Source: Hyphomicrobiales bacterium
GTDB lineage: Bacteria; Pseudomonadota; Alphaproteobacteria; Rhizobiales; CAJQND01
Length of the DNA: 64,000 nucleotides
Assembly (NCBI GenBank): GCA_028285595.1
Contig: JANQOW010000042.1
Span: forward strand, 1-64,000
Reading direction: 5' to 3'
A program made the position numbers and the translations under genes. This document shows positions 15,579 to 24,504 of this stretch, one piece after another. Each line of letters opens with the position of its first letter. Within the stretch, counting starts at the first letter, position 1. The notes below the pieces were generated by a model that was not told the origin of the DNA, made no database searches, and saw only the letters and a list, made by a program, of their open reading frames with translations.

Positions 15579-17039
15579 ATGGGTAGATATAGAGAACGTT
15601 TGCTGAGCGTATGGGCCTCGTTAGGCCCTCGGTATATGCCGTTTGCGGACGTTGTCACGCCTGACCTCCCCTTGCATAAGCTTGCGCGTCTTTCGCTCTT
15701 CCAGGTATCGGTTGGCATGACCATGGTTCTCCTTGTGGGAACTCTTAACCGAGTCATGATCGTCGAACTTGAGGTTCCTGCCGCCATCGTGGGCGTTATG
15801 ATTGCGCTCCCCTTGTTGATCGCGCCCTTCCGCACAGTGATCGGTTACAAGTCTGATACGCATAGGTGCGAGTTGGGCTGGCGGCGCGTGCCGTTCATTT
15901 GGAAGGGCACGCTCCTTCAATTTGGCGGCTTTGCTATCATGCCGTTTGCCCTCCTTGTGTTGGCGGGGAAGGGTCAGGCAGATGCGGTGCCAGCTTGGGT
16001 TGGCCAATCGTCAGCCGCGCTCGCATTTTTGTTGGTGGGAGCCGGAGCACATGTTGTTCAAACCACCGGATTGGCGCTCGCCACCGATCTAACGCCGTCC
16101 AAGTCCCATCCCAAGGTGGTTGGCTTTATGTATGTCATGCTGCTTGTCGGCATGTTTGCCAGCGCATTGATATTCGGTGCTGTGTTGGCCGATTTCACGC
16201 CTGGCCGCTTGGTTCAAGTCATCCAAGGGGCCGCGCTTGCCTCTCTGGTCTTGAACAGTGTGGCCATCTGGAAACAAGAGGCGCGGCGTCCACCCCGCGG
16301 TGCGCCCAGGCCAGAGGCAGATCCGTCGTTCCGTGAGTCTTGGGATCGTTTTTGCCAAGGTGAGCACGCCATCAGGCGGTTGGTGATTGTGGGACTGGGC
16401 ACAATGGCTTTCGGAATGGCAGACGTTCTCCTTGAGCCCTATGGCGGGCAAATCCTGAATTGGTCGGTGGCTGATACCACGAAGCTGACGGCTCTGCTTG
16501 CGATTGGCGGGCTGTTGGGCTTTGTCTTTGCATCCCATGTTCTCAAGCCTGGAAGCGATCCTTACCGCCTAACGCAGAATGGTGCGCTGATTGGACTACC
16601 AGCATTCGCGCTGGTAATTGCTGCGGCACCATTGGACTTGAGTGCACCGTTCTTGGTTGGAAACTTTCTGATCGGCTTCGGCGCCGCGGTGTTCGGTCAT
16701 GCGACGCTAACAGCTACGATGAGCCAGGCGCCAAAAGAACAAGCCGGTCTTGCCCTTGGCGCTTGGGGTGCCGTTCAAGCAACAGCGGCGGGCGTGGCGT
16801 TGGCCTTAAGTGGTGCAATTCGCGACATCGTTGGGATATTCATGGCCGGAACGGAGAGCGTGTTTGGGCTGGCCGGTCCGGCGTTGGGATACATCTCCGT
16901 TTATGCGCTTGAGATTGCGCTCTTGCTGATCACGGTGGCGGCCACAATTCCTCTTGTAGGCCGCATCACCAAACATCATCGCACGAATGACAGCGGCGTT
17001 GCTGAGGATGTAACGGCAGCCCGGCCTTCTCAGAGTTAA
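15579..17039 (+). CDS. pucC: PucC, BCD-family major facilitator needed for LH2 assembly
   Basis: Polytopic membrane protein of the bacteriochlorophyll delivery/LhaA-PucC family (major facilitator fold), required for LH2 formation and thought to help deliver pigment or assemble the complex. The 486 residues have about 12 hydrophobic helices. Recognisable segments are HKLARLSLFQVSVGM, GTLNRVMIVELEVPA, GYKSDTHRCELGWRRVPFIW and TGLALATDLTPSKSHPKVVG. The ATG at 15579 follows GGAGGG by about 7 bases and is preferred to an upstream GTG at 15537. It lies 71 bp after the repeat-protein gene and 15 bp before the deformylase gene, so the three are likely one transcript with pucBA. Confidence 0.94.
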   Translation: MGRYRERLLSVWASLGPRYMPFADVVTPDLPLHKLARLSLFQVSVGMTMVLLVGTLNRVMIVELEVPAAIVGVMIALPLLIAPFRTVIGYKSDTHRCELGWRRVPFIWKGTLLQFGGFAIMPFALLVLAGKGQADAVPAWVGQSSAALAFLLVGAGAHVVQTTGLALATDLTPSKSHPKVVGFMYVMLLVGMFASALIFGAVLADFTPGRLVQVIQGAALASLVLNSVAIWKQEARRPPRGAPRPEADPSFRESWDRFCQGEHAIRRLVIVGLGTMAFGMADVLLEPYGGQILNWSVADTTKLTALLAIGGLLGFVFASHVLKPGSDPYRLTQNGALIGLPAFALVIAAAPLDLSAPFLVGNFLIGFGAAVFGHATLTATMSQAPKEQAGLALGAWGAVQATAAGVALALSGAIRDIVGIFMAGTESVFGLAGPALGYISVYALEIALLLITVAATIPLVGRITKHHRTNDSGVAEDVTAARPSQS

Positions 17040-17054
17040 ACATAGGGACCGGCT

Positions 17055-17567
17055 ATGGCGATCTTAGGCATTCTCGAATATCCCGACCCACAGCTCCGCC
17101 TCTCCGCAAATCCGGTCACAGAGTTTGATGTAAGCATGACCCGGCTGGTCGATGATATGATTGAGACGCTTCATGCGTCCAAAGCCATTGGTCTATCTGC
17201 CACCCAGGTGAATGATCAGCGACAGATTTTGGTCATGGACCTATCTGAAAACGCAGAAGCCCCAGAGGTCTATATTAATCCTGAGATCATCAAGAAGGCG
17301 GCTTGGGGGATCGTGGAAGAGAGTTGCCTCTCCGTGCCCGATATCGTTGGCAATGTGTTCAGAGCCACCAAGCTGCAGGTGCGCGCGCAAGATCAGGCAG
17401 GCAACCTTTTTGAGCGAGAGCTTTCGGGGATGCATGCAGTTTGTCTGCAACACGAGATGGATCATCTCGCGGGAAAACTGTTCATCGACAAACTGTCCAT
17501 ATTCCGCAGATTGAGCATTCGCGCCCGCGCCCACAAGAAAGCGCGCGAAAAGAAGGCGGCCGCATAA
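17055..17567 (+). CDS. def: Peptide deformylase encoded in the puc operon
   Basis: Metal-dependent enzyme that removes the formyl group from N-terminal Met of new proteins; 170 residues, typical length. The zinc/iron-binding HExDH motif is intact (LQHEMDHLAGKLF) and the Cys ligand is in EESCLSVP. Motif 1 reads AIGLSATQ and motif 2 ESCLS, where housekeeping enzymes usually have GIGLAAxQ and EGCLS, so this looks like a divergent paralogue. The basic C-terminus (RARAHKKAREKK) may bind ribosome or membrane. It starts 15 bp after pucC. No fmt gene is adjacent, as would be expected for a housekeeping def. A dedicated role in processing antenna N-termini is possible but unproven. Confidence 0.9.
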   Translation: MAILGILEYPDPQLRLSANPVTEFDVSMTRLVDDMIETLHASKAIGLSATQVNDQRQILVMDLSENAEAPEVYINPEIIKKAAWGIVEESCLSVPDIVGNVFRATKLQVRAQDQAGNLFERELSGMHAVCLQHEMDHLAGKLFIDKLSIFRRLSIRARAHKKAREKKAAA

Positions 17568-17610
17568 CAGGACCGCCTGTCCGTGTGCAACGGGTGAGGA
17601 GTGAGCGCGG

Positions 17611-18003
17611 CTACTCCGTTTTGGAGAAGGTTTTCAAGTAAGCGATGACGTTCTGTCTGTCGGCTTCCTTCTTCAGTCCAGGAAAGGCCATCTTGGTGCC
17701 TTTTACATAGCTCCTTGGTTTTGTGAGGTAGAGGTCCAGCGTTTCTTCATTCCAGACAAGGCTCTCGTCGGCTCCCTTCGCCTTCATGGCTTTGGAGTAT
17801 TTGTAACCCTCCATCGAACCAGCTTGGCGCCCGAACAGGTTCACCAGATGTGGCCCAACCTTGTTCTTTTCCTTCATGACCTCATGGCACGCTTTGCATT
17901 TGCGAAACACTTTCTTGCCCTTGTCGATGTCCGGCTCGGCTGCATGCGACAGGCTCGCGAATGTGACGGCGATGATTGAAGTCAAAACTATCTTTGTTTT
18001 CAT
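17611..18003 (-). CDS. Soluble periplasmic cytochrome c (c2/c550 type)
   Basis: Class I cytochrome c of 130 residues with a Sec signal peptide (MKTKIVLTSIIAVTFASLSHA). The heme-binding motif is CKACH and the sixth-ligand Met is in YVKGTKMAFPGLKK. This matches periplasmic cytochrome c2-type donors that shuttle electrons from cytochrome bc1 to the reaction centre, a role supported by context but not provable here. The second Met was chosen because it begins a normal signal peptide with an upstream GAGGA; starting at 18021 adds six residues. It is convergent with def and 56 bp downstream of bciA. Confidence 0.87.
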   Translation of the reverse strand: MKTKIVLTSIIAVTFASLSHAAEPDIDKGKKVFRKCKACHEVMKEKNKVGPHLVNLFGRQAGSMEGYKYSKAMKAKGADESLVWNEETLDLYLTKPRSYVKGTKMAFPGLKKEADRQNVIAYLKTFSKTE

Positions 18004-18059
18004 TATCAGTCTGGTCCTCATTTTGTTTCGTGAGTCATAGAGTTCGTTTGGTCTGCTTG

Positions 18060-19079
18060 TCAGAAGATCGCATGGTCTCCTCGATCAACGCTCCTGTTCT
18101 CGCGCAGTGCTTGAGCATAAAAATCGAATAACGTCTCGGTGCCCGTTGAAGGCGTCGCATCAGCGTCGTATTGGCCCGTCTCCGGGTTAAGCAGCAACAT
18201 TGATTCTGTTGCGTAATAGCGGCCTATGCGGGCAAGCTCAGATTTACTTGAAAGGCAAGGCGCGATCCTGCTGAGCACGTTGAGTGAAGCAACCGCAGCG
18301 TCAATGAATGCCAGAGGCACATGCCGTATCCGGGCAGGGCGTTTCAGGAGTGAGAACAGATACTCACCTTGCTCTTGCGGTGTGAGGGCATTGCCAGGAC
18401 CGCCGACCGGCAAGACGCGGTTGTATCGATCACGGCGCTCCAGGCAATCAACTAGATAGGAAGCTAGGTCTTTATCGCTGATGGGCTTGCAAGCTGTTTG
18501 ACGTCCATCACCAAAAACAAGAAACGGCTTGCCCTGTCTTACCCGGTCCAGTTGACCAGATAGTGACTTAAAGTAAGCCGTGGGCCGTACGATCGAATAT
18601 GTAATTCCAGAACCAATCAGTGCGTCCTCAAAAGCAAGCTTTGCATACTGAAAGGCCAATCGGGGTTTTTGGACGCAGATGGCGGAGAGAAGAACCATAT
18701 GTGGGACTTGGTGTTCCAGTGCAATGGTGAGTACGTTCTTATGCGCTTGATAGTCGATCGCCCAGGCGTCATCCGGAGCTCCAGTCCGAGAGGCCATGCA
18801 AGAGATGATGGCGTCAAATTGCTCACCACAAAATCCGTCAAGGCGAACAGAGTCCAGATCAGAAACGTCAACGCAGCGGTGATACGATCTGGGATGATGC
18901 ACGCAGGTTGAGTTCTCAGTTTCATGCGCTCCAACCCATGATCCGGGCCGCAAGAAGCAAACAACATTGTGTCCCCGTTCGATCAGAGCTTGTGTGGTTG
19001 CGAGGCCTATGGTGCCTGTCGCGCCAAGCACCAAAATCCTCTTCCGAGCGGAAGGCTGTCTTTGATTCCCCCTTTTCAT
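18060..19079 (-). CDS. bciA: BciA, NADPH-dependent 8-vinyl reductase
   Basis: Reduces the C8 vinyl group of divinyl (proto)chlorophyllide in bacteriochlorophyll synthesis. The 339 residues form an extended-SDR/NmrA-like fold: NADPH-binding LVLGATGTIGLATTQALIER at the N-terminus, then the BciA/DVR signature YSIVRPTAYFKSLSGQ and GDGRQTACKPISDKDLA. It is divergent from bchE across 127 bp containing PpsR and FNR-like sites, so both directions may share control. It lies upstream of the cytochrome c gene on the same strand. This is the BciA type, not the ferredoxin-dependent BciB. Confidence 0.92.
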   Translation of the reverse strand: MKRGNQRQPSARKRILVLGATGTIGLATTQALIERGHNVVCFLRPGSWVGAHETENSTCVHHPRSYHRCVDVSDLDSVRLDGFCGEQFDAIISCMASRTGAPDDAWAIDYQAHKNVLTIALEHQVPHMVLLSAICVQKPRLAFQYAKLAFEDALIGSGITYSIVRPTAYFKSLSGQLDRVRQGKPFLVFGDGRQTACKPISDKDLASYLVDCLERRDRYNRVLPVGGPGNALTPQEQGEYLFSLLKRPARIRHVPLAFIDAAVASLNVLSRIAPCLSSKSELARIGRYYATESMLLLNPETGQYDADATPSTGTETLFDFYAQALRENRSVDRGDHAIF

Positions 19080-19140
19080 GTGATGCCGGGTAACAGCGAC
19101 CCATACATGTATCTGCGCATTATCAGCTCAGTCGCAGTCG

Positions 19141-19154
19141 TTGATTTATGTCAA
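19141..19154. promoter_or_regulatory. FNR-like (FnrL) box upstream of bchE
   Basis: TTGATTTATGTCAA fits TTGAT-N4-(A/G)TCAA, the FnrL pattern of purple bacteria. Its centre (19147.5) lies about 41 bases upstream of a start that would follow a -10-like TAAATT (19176-19181), a class II activator position. It overlaps the first PpsR site by 6 bp. Confidence 0.6.
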
Positions 19155-19191
19155 TAAACATTGACATTATATGTGTAAATTTTAAGTTACA
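19149..19191. promoter_or_regulatory. Tandem PpsR/CrtJ sites at bchE
   Basis: Two TGT-N12-ACA motifs lie at 19149-19166 (TGTCAATAAACATTGACA) and 19174-19191 (TGTAAATTTTAAGTTACA), separated by 7 bp. This close spacing resembles cooperative CrtJ site pairs. The downstream site would cover the predicted -10 and start point, just before the bchE ribosome binding site AGGAGG (19196-19201). Confidence 0.78.
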
Positions 19192-19206
19192 CAATAGGAG
19201 GTGATG

Positions 19207-20829
19207 ATGCGCATAGCTTTGGTCCATCCGAACTATCACTCTGGCGGTGCTGAGATTGCCGGCAGTTGGCCACCTGCTTGGGTTGCCTATCTTGCGGGGC
19301 ACCTAAAAGATGCAGGCTTCTCCGATATTCACTTCATCGATGCGATGACCAACGATATTGCAGACGAGGATTTGCGCACTCGCTTAAAAGAGTTGCAGCC
19401 GGACGTGGTGGGCTGCACAGCCATTACGCCATCAATCTATGTTGCTGAGCAAGTTTTGAAGCTCGCCAAAGAAGCCTGTCCGAAAGCGGTTCGCGTCCTT
19501 GGCGGCATCCATGCAACATTTATGTACAAGCAGGTGCTGTCGGAAGCGCCCTGGATTGATGTGATCGTCAGGGGTGAAGGCGAGGAGATCTTCAGAGAGC
19601 TGATCAGGTGCATCGATGAGGGCAGGTGGCCTCAGGATCGGCGCAAGATTAAAGGTCTGGCCTTTGCGGAAGGTGAACAGTTTGTTGCCACCCAGGCCGC
19701 CTCGACCGTGAAAGAGCTCGACGCCATAAACCCGGATTGGTCGCTCCTGGAGTGGTCGAAATACATCTATGTGCCCTTAGGTGTGCGGGTCGCTATTCCC
19801 AACATGGCTCGCGGATGCCCGTTCACCTGCTCGTTTTGTTCCCAATGGAAATTCTGGCGCGATTACCGGGTGCGCGATCCCAAAAAGGTCGCCGATGAGA
19901 TCGAGACCTTGGTTGATAAGCACGACATCGGCTTCTTTATCCTGGCGGACGAAGAGCCCACCATCAACCGGAAAAAGTTCATCGCCTTTTGCCAGGAGTT
20001 GATCGACCGCGGTTTGAATCACAAAGTGAAGTGGGGGATCAATACTCGGGTTACCGATATCTATAGAGATCGGAAGTTGCTCTCGTTCTACCGCGAAGCC
20101 GGACTTGTTCACGTGTCGCTTGGCACAGAGGCGGCCGCACAACTAAAACTCGACCGCTTCAATAAGGAAACCAAGGTGGAGGAGAACAAAGAGGCGATCC
20201 GCCTGCTGCGGGAGGCCGATATTTTCGTGGAGGCCCAGTTTATTGTTGGCCTGGACAACGAAACGCCGGAGACCTTGGAAGAAACGTTCCAAATGGCTTG
20301 GGACTGGCAACCAGATCTTGCCAACTGGGCGATGTACACGCCTTGGCCCTTCACGTCCCTGTTTGCAGAAATCAAGGACAAGGTCGAAATCTTCGACTTC
20401 TCCAAGTACAACTTCGTGACGCCGATCATGGCACCGGAGGCGATGGATCGTGCCACCCTGCTTGACGGCGTGATGAAGAATTATCGACGCTTCTATTCGC
20501 GTAAAGCCCTGTTCCACTATCCTTGGCGCGGAACCGGCTTTCGCAGGCGCTATCTGTTAGGCTGTCTAAAAGCCTTCTTGAAAGCAGGTTTTCAGCGCAA
20601 GTTCTACGACCTTGGCAAAGCAAACTATTGGGGGCCGCAATCGAAGAAGGGCGTCAATTTCAATTTTGATCGCACCCGCACAATTGCGCCTGCCCAGATG
20701 GATGATTGGGAGGCAGCAGCCGATCGGGCCGCCAAAGCCCGTGCATTGAGAGAGGGTGCCGCTGTAAAGGCGTGTGGAGGAGGTGATCTCCAGATGGCTG
20801 AAGAAGCTGCCCCGGCCCCAAGTCCATGA
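19207..20829 (+). CDS. bchE: BchE, anaerobic Mg-protoporphyrin monomethyl ester cyclase
   Basis: Oxygen-independent enzyme that forms ring E of bacteriochlorophyll with water-derived oxygen, using cobalamin and radical SAM chemistry. The N-terminal B12-binding-like region starts [20 protein letters not shown]. The radical SAM cluster motif CPFTCSFC (CX3CX2C) is near residue 203, in the block [20 protein letters not shown]. The ATG at 19207 is 5 bases after AGGAGG, giving 540 residues; GTG 19201 and ATG 19204 are in frame but too close. It starts the bchE-bchJ-hemN operon. The oxygen-dependent cyclase AcsF is absent from this window. Confidence 0.97.
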   Translation: MRIALVHPNYHSGGAEIAGSWPPAWVAYLAGHLKDAGFSDIHFIDAMTNDIADEDLRTRLKELQPDVVGCTAITPSIYVAEQVLKLAKEACPKAVRVLGGIHATFMYKQVLSEAPWIDVIVRGEGEEIFRELIRCIDEGRWPQDRRKIKGLAFAEGEQFVATQAASTVKELDAINPDWSLLEWSKYIYVPLGVRVAIPNMARGCPFTCSFCSQWKFWRDYRVRDPKKVADEIETLVDKHDIGFFILADEEPTINRKKFIAFCQELIDRGLNHKVKWGINTRVTDIYRDRKLLSFYREAGLVHVSLGTEAAAQLKLDRFNKETKVEENKEAIRLLREADIFVEAQFIVGLDNETPETLEETFQMAWDWQPDLANWAMYTPWPFTSLFAEIKDKVEIFDFSKYNFVTPIMAPEAMDRATLLDGVMKNYRRFYSRKALFHYPWRGTGFRRRYLLGCLKAFLKAGFQRKFYDLGKANYWGPQSKKGVNFNFDRTRTIAPAQMDDWEAAADRAAKARALREGAAVKACGGGDLQMAEEAAPAPSP

Positions 20830-21428
20830 CCGTTGCGTTGACCGGTGAGAACGTTGGCCAAATTGGCCCCAATGCCGTGATTCAGCTCGAGCGCGCGCTG
20901 AAGGTTATGCAAGGGGTGGATGCTGCCGAAGTGCTTTTTCGCCGCGCCGGTCATGGCGATTTGCTGATCGAGCCGCCTGCGCACATGGTGGATGAACGCA
21001 TCCCGGCGCGGCTGTTTGCACAGCTCTGGCAAGACCAGCCGGGACAAGCGTCGCGTATTGCACGTGAAGCCGGCCACCTAACAGCTGATTACGTCATCGC
21101 CAACCGGATCCCACAAGCGGTCAAGCTGGCAATGAGGGTCCTGCCCTCACGCGTTGCCGCTTTCTTGTTGCTCAGTGCAATCAGGCGCAACGCCTGGACC
21201 TTTGCCGGCTCCGGCACCTGCGAGATCTCCCTGGTGCCGCACCTGTTGATCGCGATCAAAAACAATCCGATCAAAATGCCGGAATGTGCCTGGCACACAG
21301 CGGTAATCGAGCGACTTTTCCAGCGCTTGGTCGTCCGTCACGCCTGTGTTCGTCACATTGCTTCTGATGACGCCGGTACAAGCACAAACCGTTTCGAGAT
21401 TGAGCTCAATGGGCGCAGGAGGAGATAG
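20826..21428 (+). CDS. bchJ: BchJ, V4R-domain protein of bacteriochlorophyll synthesis
   Basis: A 200-residue BchJ protein with a C-terminal V4R-like domain ([22 protein letters not shown]; Cys in [15 protein letters not shown]). It was once annotated as the 4-vinyl reductase, but vinyl reduction is now credited to BciA/BciB or COR; BchJ is more likely an accessory that supports flux at the cyclase or chelatase step. Its ATG overlaps the bchE stop by 4 bp (ATGA), and hemN starts 3 bp after its stop, so translation is tightly coupled. Confidence 0.92.
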   Translation: MTVALTGENVGQIGPNAVIQLERALKVMQGVDAAEVLFRRAGHGDLLIEPPAHMVDERIPARLFAQLWQDQPGQASRIAREAGHLTADYVIANRIPQAVKLAMRVLPSRVAAFLLLSAIRRNAWTFAGSGTCEISLVPHLLIAIKNNPIKMPECAWHTAVIERLFQRLVVRHACVRHIASDDAGTSTNRFEIELNGRRRR

Positions 21429-21431
21429 GCC

Positions 21432-22784
21432 ATGTCCACTCAAAACCTCAACAGACATGCCACGCGAAATGTGCCGCGTTATACCAGCTATCCGACGGCG
21501 CCACACTTCAGCGATGCGGTGGACGGGGCCGAGTACGCACGGTGGTTGGCTGATCTGGATCCAGCTAAACCGATTTCGCTCTATCTGCATGTGCCATTCT
21601 GCCGCCAGCTTTGCTGGTATTGCGGCTGTAACATGAAGCTCGCAACGCGGCAGGAGCCAATTGAGCGGTATCTCGCTACACTGATCGAAGAGATAGAGTT
21701 GCTCGCAAGTCATTTACCCGCGCGCATGCGGATCTCGCATCTCCACTGGGGCGGTGGAACGCCCACGGCACTTTCTCCCGATCAGCTTGAGCGGGCGATG
21801 GCGGCGGTCGGTGTGTACTTCGATGTCTCCGCTGATGCGGAGCTTGCGATTGAAAGTGATCCTAGAACCCTGACCTCCGATATGATCCGGCGAATTGGTA
21901 GGCTTGGTTTCACGCGCGCAAGTTTTGGGGTTCAAGAGTTCGATCCGAAGGTACAAGCCGCCATCAACCGTATCCAACCACCTAAGATGGTTCGCGCAAG
22001 CGTTGATGGTTTGCGTGAGGCCGGTGTTGGCGGGATCAATTTCGATCTGATTTACGGACTGCCGCATCAGAAAACCGAAACGCTTTTGAAGACGATATCG
22101 CTCTGCGCGGAAATGCGGCCCAACCGCATCGCCTTGTTCGGCTATGCCCATGTTCCGTGGATGGCGAAAAAACAACGTCTCATCGACGAAACCGCCCTGC
22201 CGGGCGCTAGTGAACGTCTCGATCAGGCGCAGGCCGCTTCTGTCGCATTGCTCGAAGCGGGTTACAACTCAATCGGCCTTGATCATTTTGCCTTGCCCAA
22301 CGACCCGCTTGCACGCGCGTTCACTGAAGGCACGCTGCGCCGCAACTTCCAAGGGTATACGACCGATCAAGCAGATGCTCTGTTAGGCGTGGGTGTAACG
22401 TCTATCGCACGTACTCCTTCCGGCTATGTTCAAAACACGGCCGAGACGGGAGCTTGGTCCCGCGCCGTAAAAGCAGGCAGCTTGCCGGTGGCTCGGGGCG
22501 TTGGACTAACCAAGGAGGACCGTCTTAACGGGCATATCATCGAGCAACTCATGTGCTTTGGCCGGGTCGACCTGGCAGATGCTGCTAATCGTTTCGATTT
22601 GCTGCCAGGTGTGTTCTCCGAACTTAGTGATGAGCTTGAGGAATTGCAGACCGATGGGGTCATTTCGTTGGACGGCAATGATATTTGCATGACGGATGAA
22701 GGGGCGCCACTGGTGCGCGTGGTTGCATCCATGTTCGACACCTACCTCCCCAAGAACACCACTCGCCACGCCGTTGCGATCTGA
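21432..22784 (+). CDS. hemN: Oxygen-independent coproporphyrinogen III oxidase (HemN type)
   Basis: Radical SAM enzyme that converts coproporphyrinogen III to protoporphyrinogen IX without oxygen; 450 residues, full length. Diagnostic features are YTSYPTAPHFSDAV near the start, LYLHVPFCRQLCWYCGCN with the CX3CX2C cluster motif, HWGGGTPT, and GINFDLIYGLPHQ in the barrel. The Cys-Gly-Cys-Asn extension is typical of true HemN rather than HemW. It closes the bchE-bchJ-hemN operon, coupling anaerobic porphyrin supply to ring E formation and placing it under the PpsR/FNR-like control seen upstream of bchE. Confidence 0.95.
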   Translation: MSTQNLNRHATRNVPRYTSYPTAPHFSDAVDGAEYARWLADLDPAKPISLYLHVPFCRQLCWYCGCNMKLATRQEPIERYLATLIEEIELLASHLPARMRISHLHWGGGTPTALSPDQLERAMAAVGVYFDVSADAELAIESDPRTLTSDMIRRIGRLGFTRASFGVQEFDPKVQAAINRIQPPKMVRASVDGLREAGVGGINFDLIYGLPHQKTETLLKTISLCAEMRPNRIALFGYAHVPWMAKKQRLIDETALPGASERLDQAQAASVALLEAGYNSIGLDHFALPNDPLARAFTEGTLRRNFQGYTTDQADALLGVGVTSIARTPSGYVQNTAETGAWSRAVKAGSLPVARGVGLTKEDRLNGHIIEQLMCFGRVDLADAANRFDLLPGVFSELSDELEELQTDGVISLDGNDICMTDEGAPLVRVVASMFDTYLPKNTTRHAVAI

Positions 22785-23023
22785 TCGTCTGCACCGCTCA
22801 CTGAGACGCGCTTGTAAACTCAAGTGCTTAGTAGGTTCTTGGGCCCGGCTATCAGGCTGTTTAGTGGCTACGCCAGTCCCTTGGAGGCTCGATGTCGATC
22901 AACACCAAACTCCGCCGCCGCATCAGATGTGAGGCGAATGCTCGTTGCTGGCCGCAGGCTCGTCAGCCCCAACATGCTGGAAGGTTTTTGAGTTTTGCCC
23001 GGTTCACCACAAAGTAGTCCGGG

Positions 23024-23947
23024 TTAATCAGAGAAAATGTCCGGGCCGGCTTGCGCTTTGAGGTATTCGCCGGCATCTCGGCCCATAGCCTCAGCCTCAG
23101 ACAGTGGTCCATTACGTTCTGTCTGAAAGTACTTTTTGCCGTCCATAGACAGCACGCAGGCTCGGATTCGCAGCTGATCGCCAGAAATCTCCGCCAGGCC
23201 CGCGAGGGGCGTTCTGCAAGACCCATCCAGCACGGCGAGAAAGGCACGCTCGGCGCTGACCGTGATTTCAGTCGCCTCATCGTTAAGCGGTTTCAAGAGG
23301 TCGCGCGTGGCGCTGTCATCAGCCCGTACCTCAATGCCAATGGCCCCTTGTGCCACCGCAGGGAGCATTTCATCAGGAGAAATGGGGGCTGAGACGAGGT
23401 CGCTTTGGCCAAGCCGGTTCAGCCCGGCGCAAGCCAAGAAGGTGGCCGAGGCAACCCCCTCCTCAAGTTTCCTGAGCCGAGTTTGTACATTTCCACGAAA
23501 CGGCACGATCTCAACGTCAGGCCGGAGCCGCCGGAGCTGTGCTGCTCGCCGCACGGAGGATGTGCCGACAACCGTTCCCTCGGGCAATGCGGCTATTGAG
23601 GTGTAGTTTGGGCTGATCAGGCCGTCACGCACGTCCTCGCGCTTCAGAAGACAGTCGATCATCAAGCCTGGAGGCAGTTCGGCGGGCATGTCTTTCATGG
23701 AATGTACGGCCAAGTGAAGACTGCCCTCATAGAGACCGTCTTCAATCTCTTTCGTGAAGAGCCCTTTGCCGCCAATCTCGACCAAGGGCCGATCCTGCAC
23801 TTTATCGCCAGTGGTTTTGATAACAACGATTTCAATTTCATCCGCCGCCAATCCATGCGCGGCGATGATAGCATCGCGCACTTCCTCGGCTTGCAGCAAG
23901 GCCAAGGGCGATCCCCGCGTCCCAATACGCAAGCGGCCTGGCTTCAC
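23024..23947 (-). CDS. hemC: Porphobilinogen deaminase (hydroxymethylbilane synthase)
   Basis: Polymerises four porphobilinogens to hydroxymethylbilane, an early shared step of heme and bacteriochlorophyll synthesis. The 307 residues begin LRIGTRGSPLALLQAEEV. Substrate-binding segments include HSMKDMPAELP and GTSSVRRAAQLRRLRPD, and the dipyrromethane-cofactor Cys is in DGSCRTPLAG. The start is GTG at 23947; no in-frame ATG is close. It is convergent with hemN across about 240 bp, in which I see only a weak CCCGG/CCGGG inverted repeat. No hemD follows, so it stands alone. Confidence 0.95.
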   Translation of the reverse strand: MKPGRLRIGTRGSPLALLQAEEVRDAIIAAHGLAADEIEIVVIKTTGDKVQDRPLVEIGGKGLFTKEIEDGLYEGSLHLAVHSMKDMPAELPPGLMIDCLLKREDVRDGLISPNYTSIAALPEGTVVGTSSVRRAAQLRRLRPDVEIVPFRGNVQTRLRKLEEGVASATFLACAGLNRLGQSDLVSAPISPDEMLPAVAQGAIGIEVRADDSATRDLLKPLNDEATEITVSAERAFLAVLDGSCRTPLAGLAEISGDQLRIRACVLSMDGKKYFQTERNGPLSEAEAMGRDAGEYLKAQAGPDIFSD

Positions 23948-24504
23948 AGCTTCATCCCTTCTTCTTGTTGGCGCCGTTCAAGACGATGCACGCTTAATGT
24001 CTGTCTTAACATCAAAGATGGGCCGAAGTGGACTGCAAATGATGGTTTTTCGATGCCAGAAGGGATCGTAGCGGTTGGGATGGTTTGTGAAAGATCCTTC
24101 CTGGGTTGGGTCTACCGCGGTGAGCCGCCCTCCCAAGCAAGGGTAGCTTCGGCCTGATTCTACAATGTGCTTGTAACGGAAACAGGTTGGCACAAGCCCT
24201 TAACGAATGCTCTATGTGCCTCAAAACCTATTTAATCGCAAAAGGCTGTCCCACAGCTCTCTAAGCAACGTTTGCCTAACTCAAAGCCGTTGAATCGTGG
24301 CCAACTTTTACGCATGAGCCTAACCTTCAGTAGGGCAGGCTCTAACATTTTGCACCGAGATAGTGCCCGCCTGAGTCAATGCCAACCGTCCATCTGATTA
24401 GGGCGTTTTAAGGTCAGGATTGAGGTAAAGCGGACATCAAGCTTACCAAATCCGATGTTTGCAAAGTGCCATTTCCAGACATTCACAAAATTGCTTCGGA
24501 GCCA
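23948..24504. other. Intergenic region, no supported gene
   Basis: The 557 bp between hemC (transcribed leftwards) and the 3' end of the hydrolase gene hold no frame with convincing composition or ribosome binding site. I see no tRNA, no PpsR site and no strong terminator. It should contain the hemC promoter in its left part. Confidence 0.5.
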
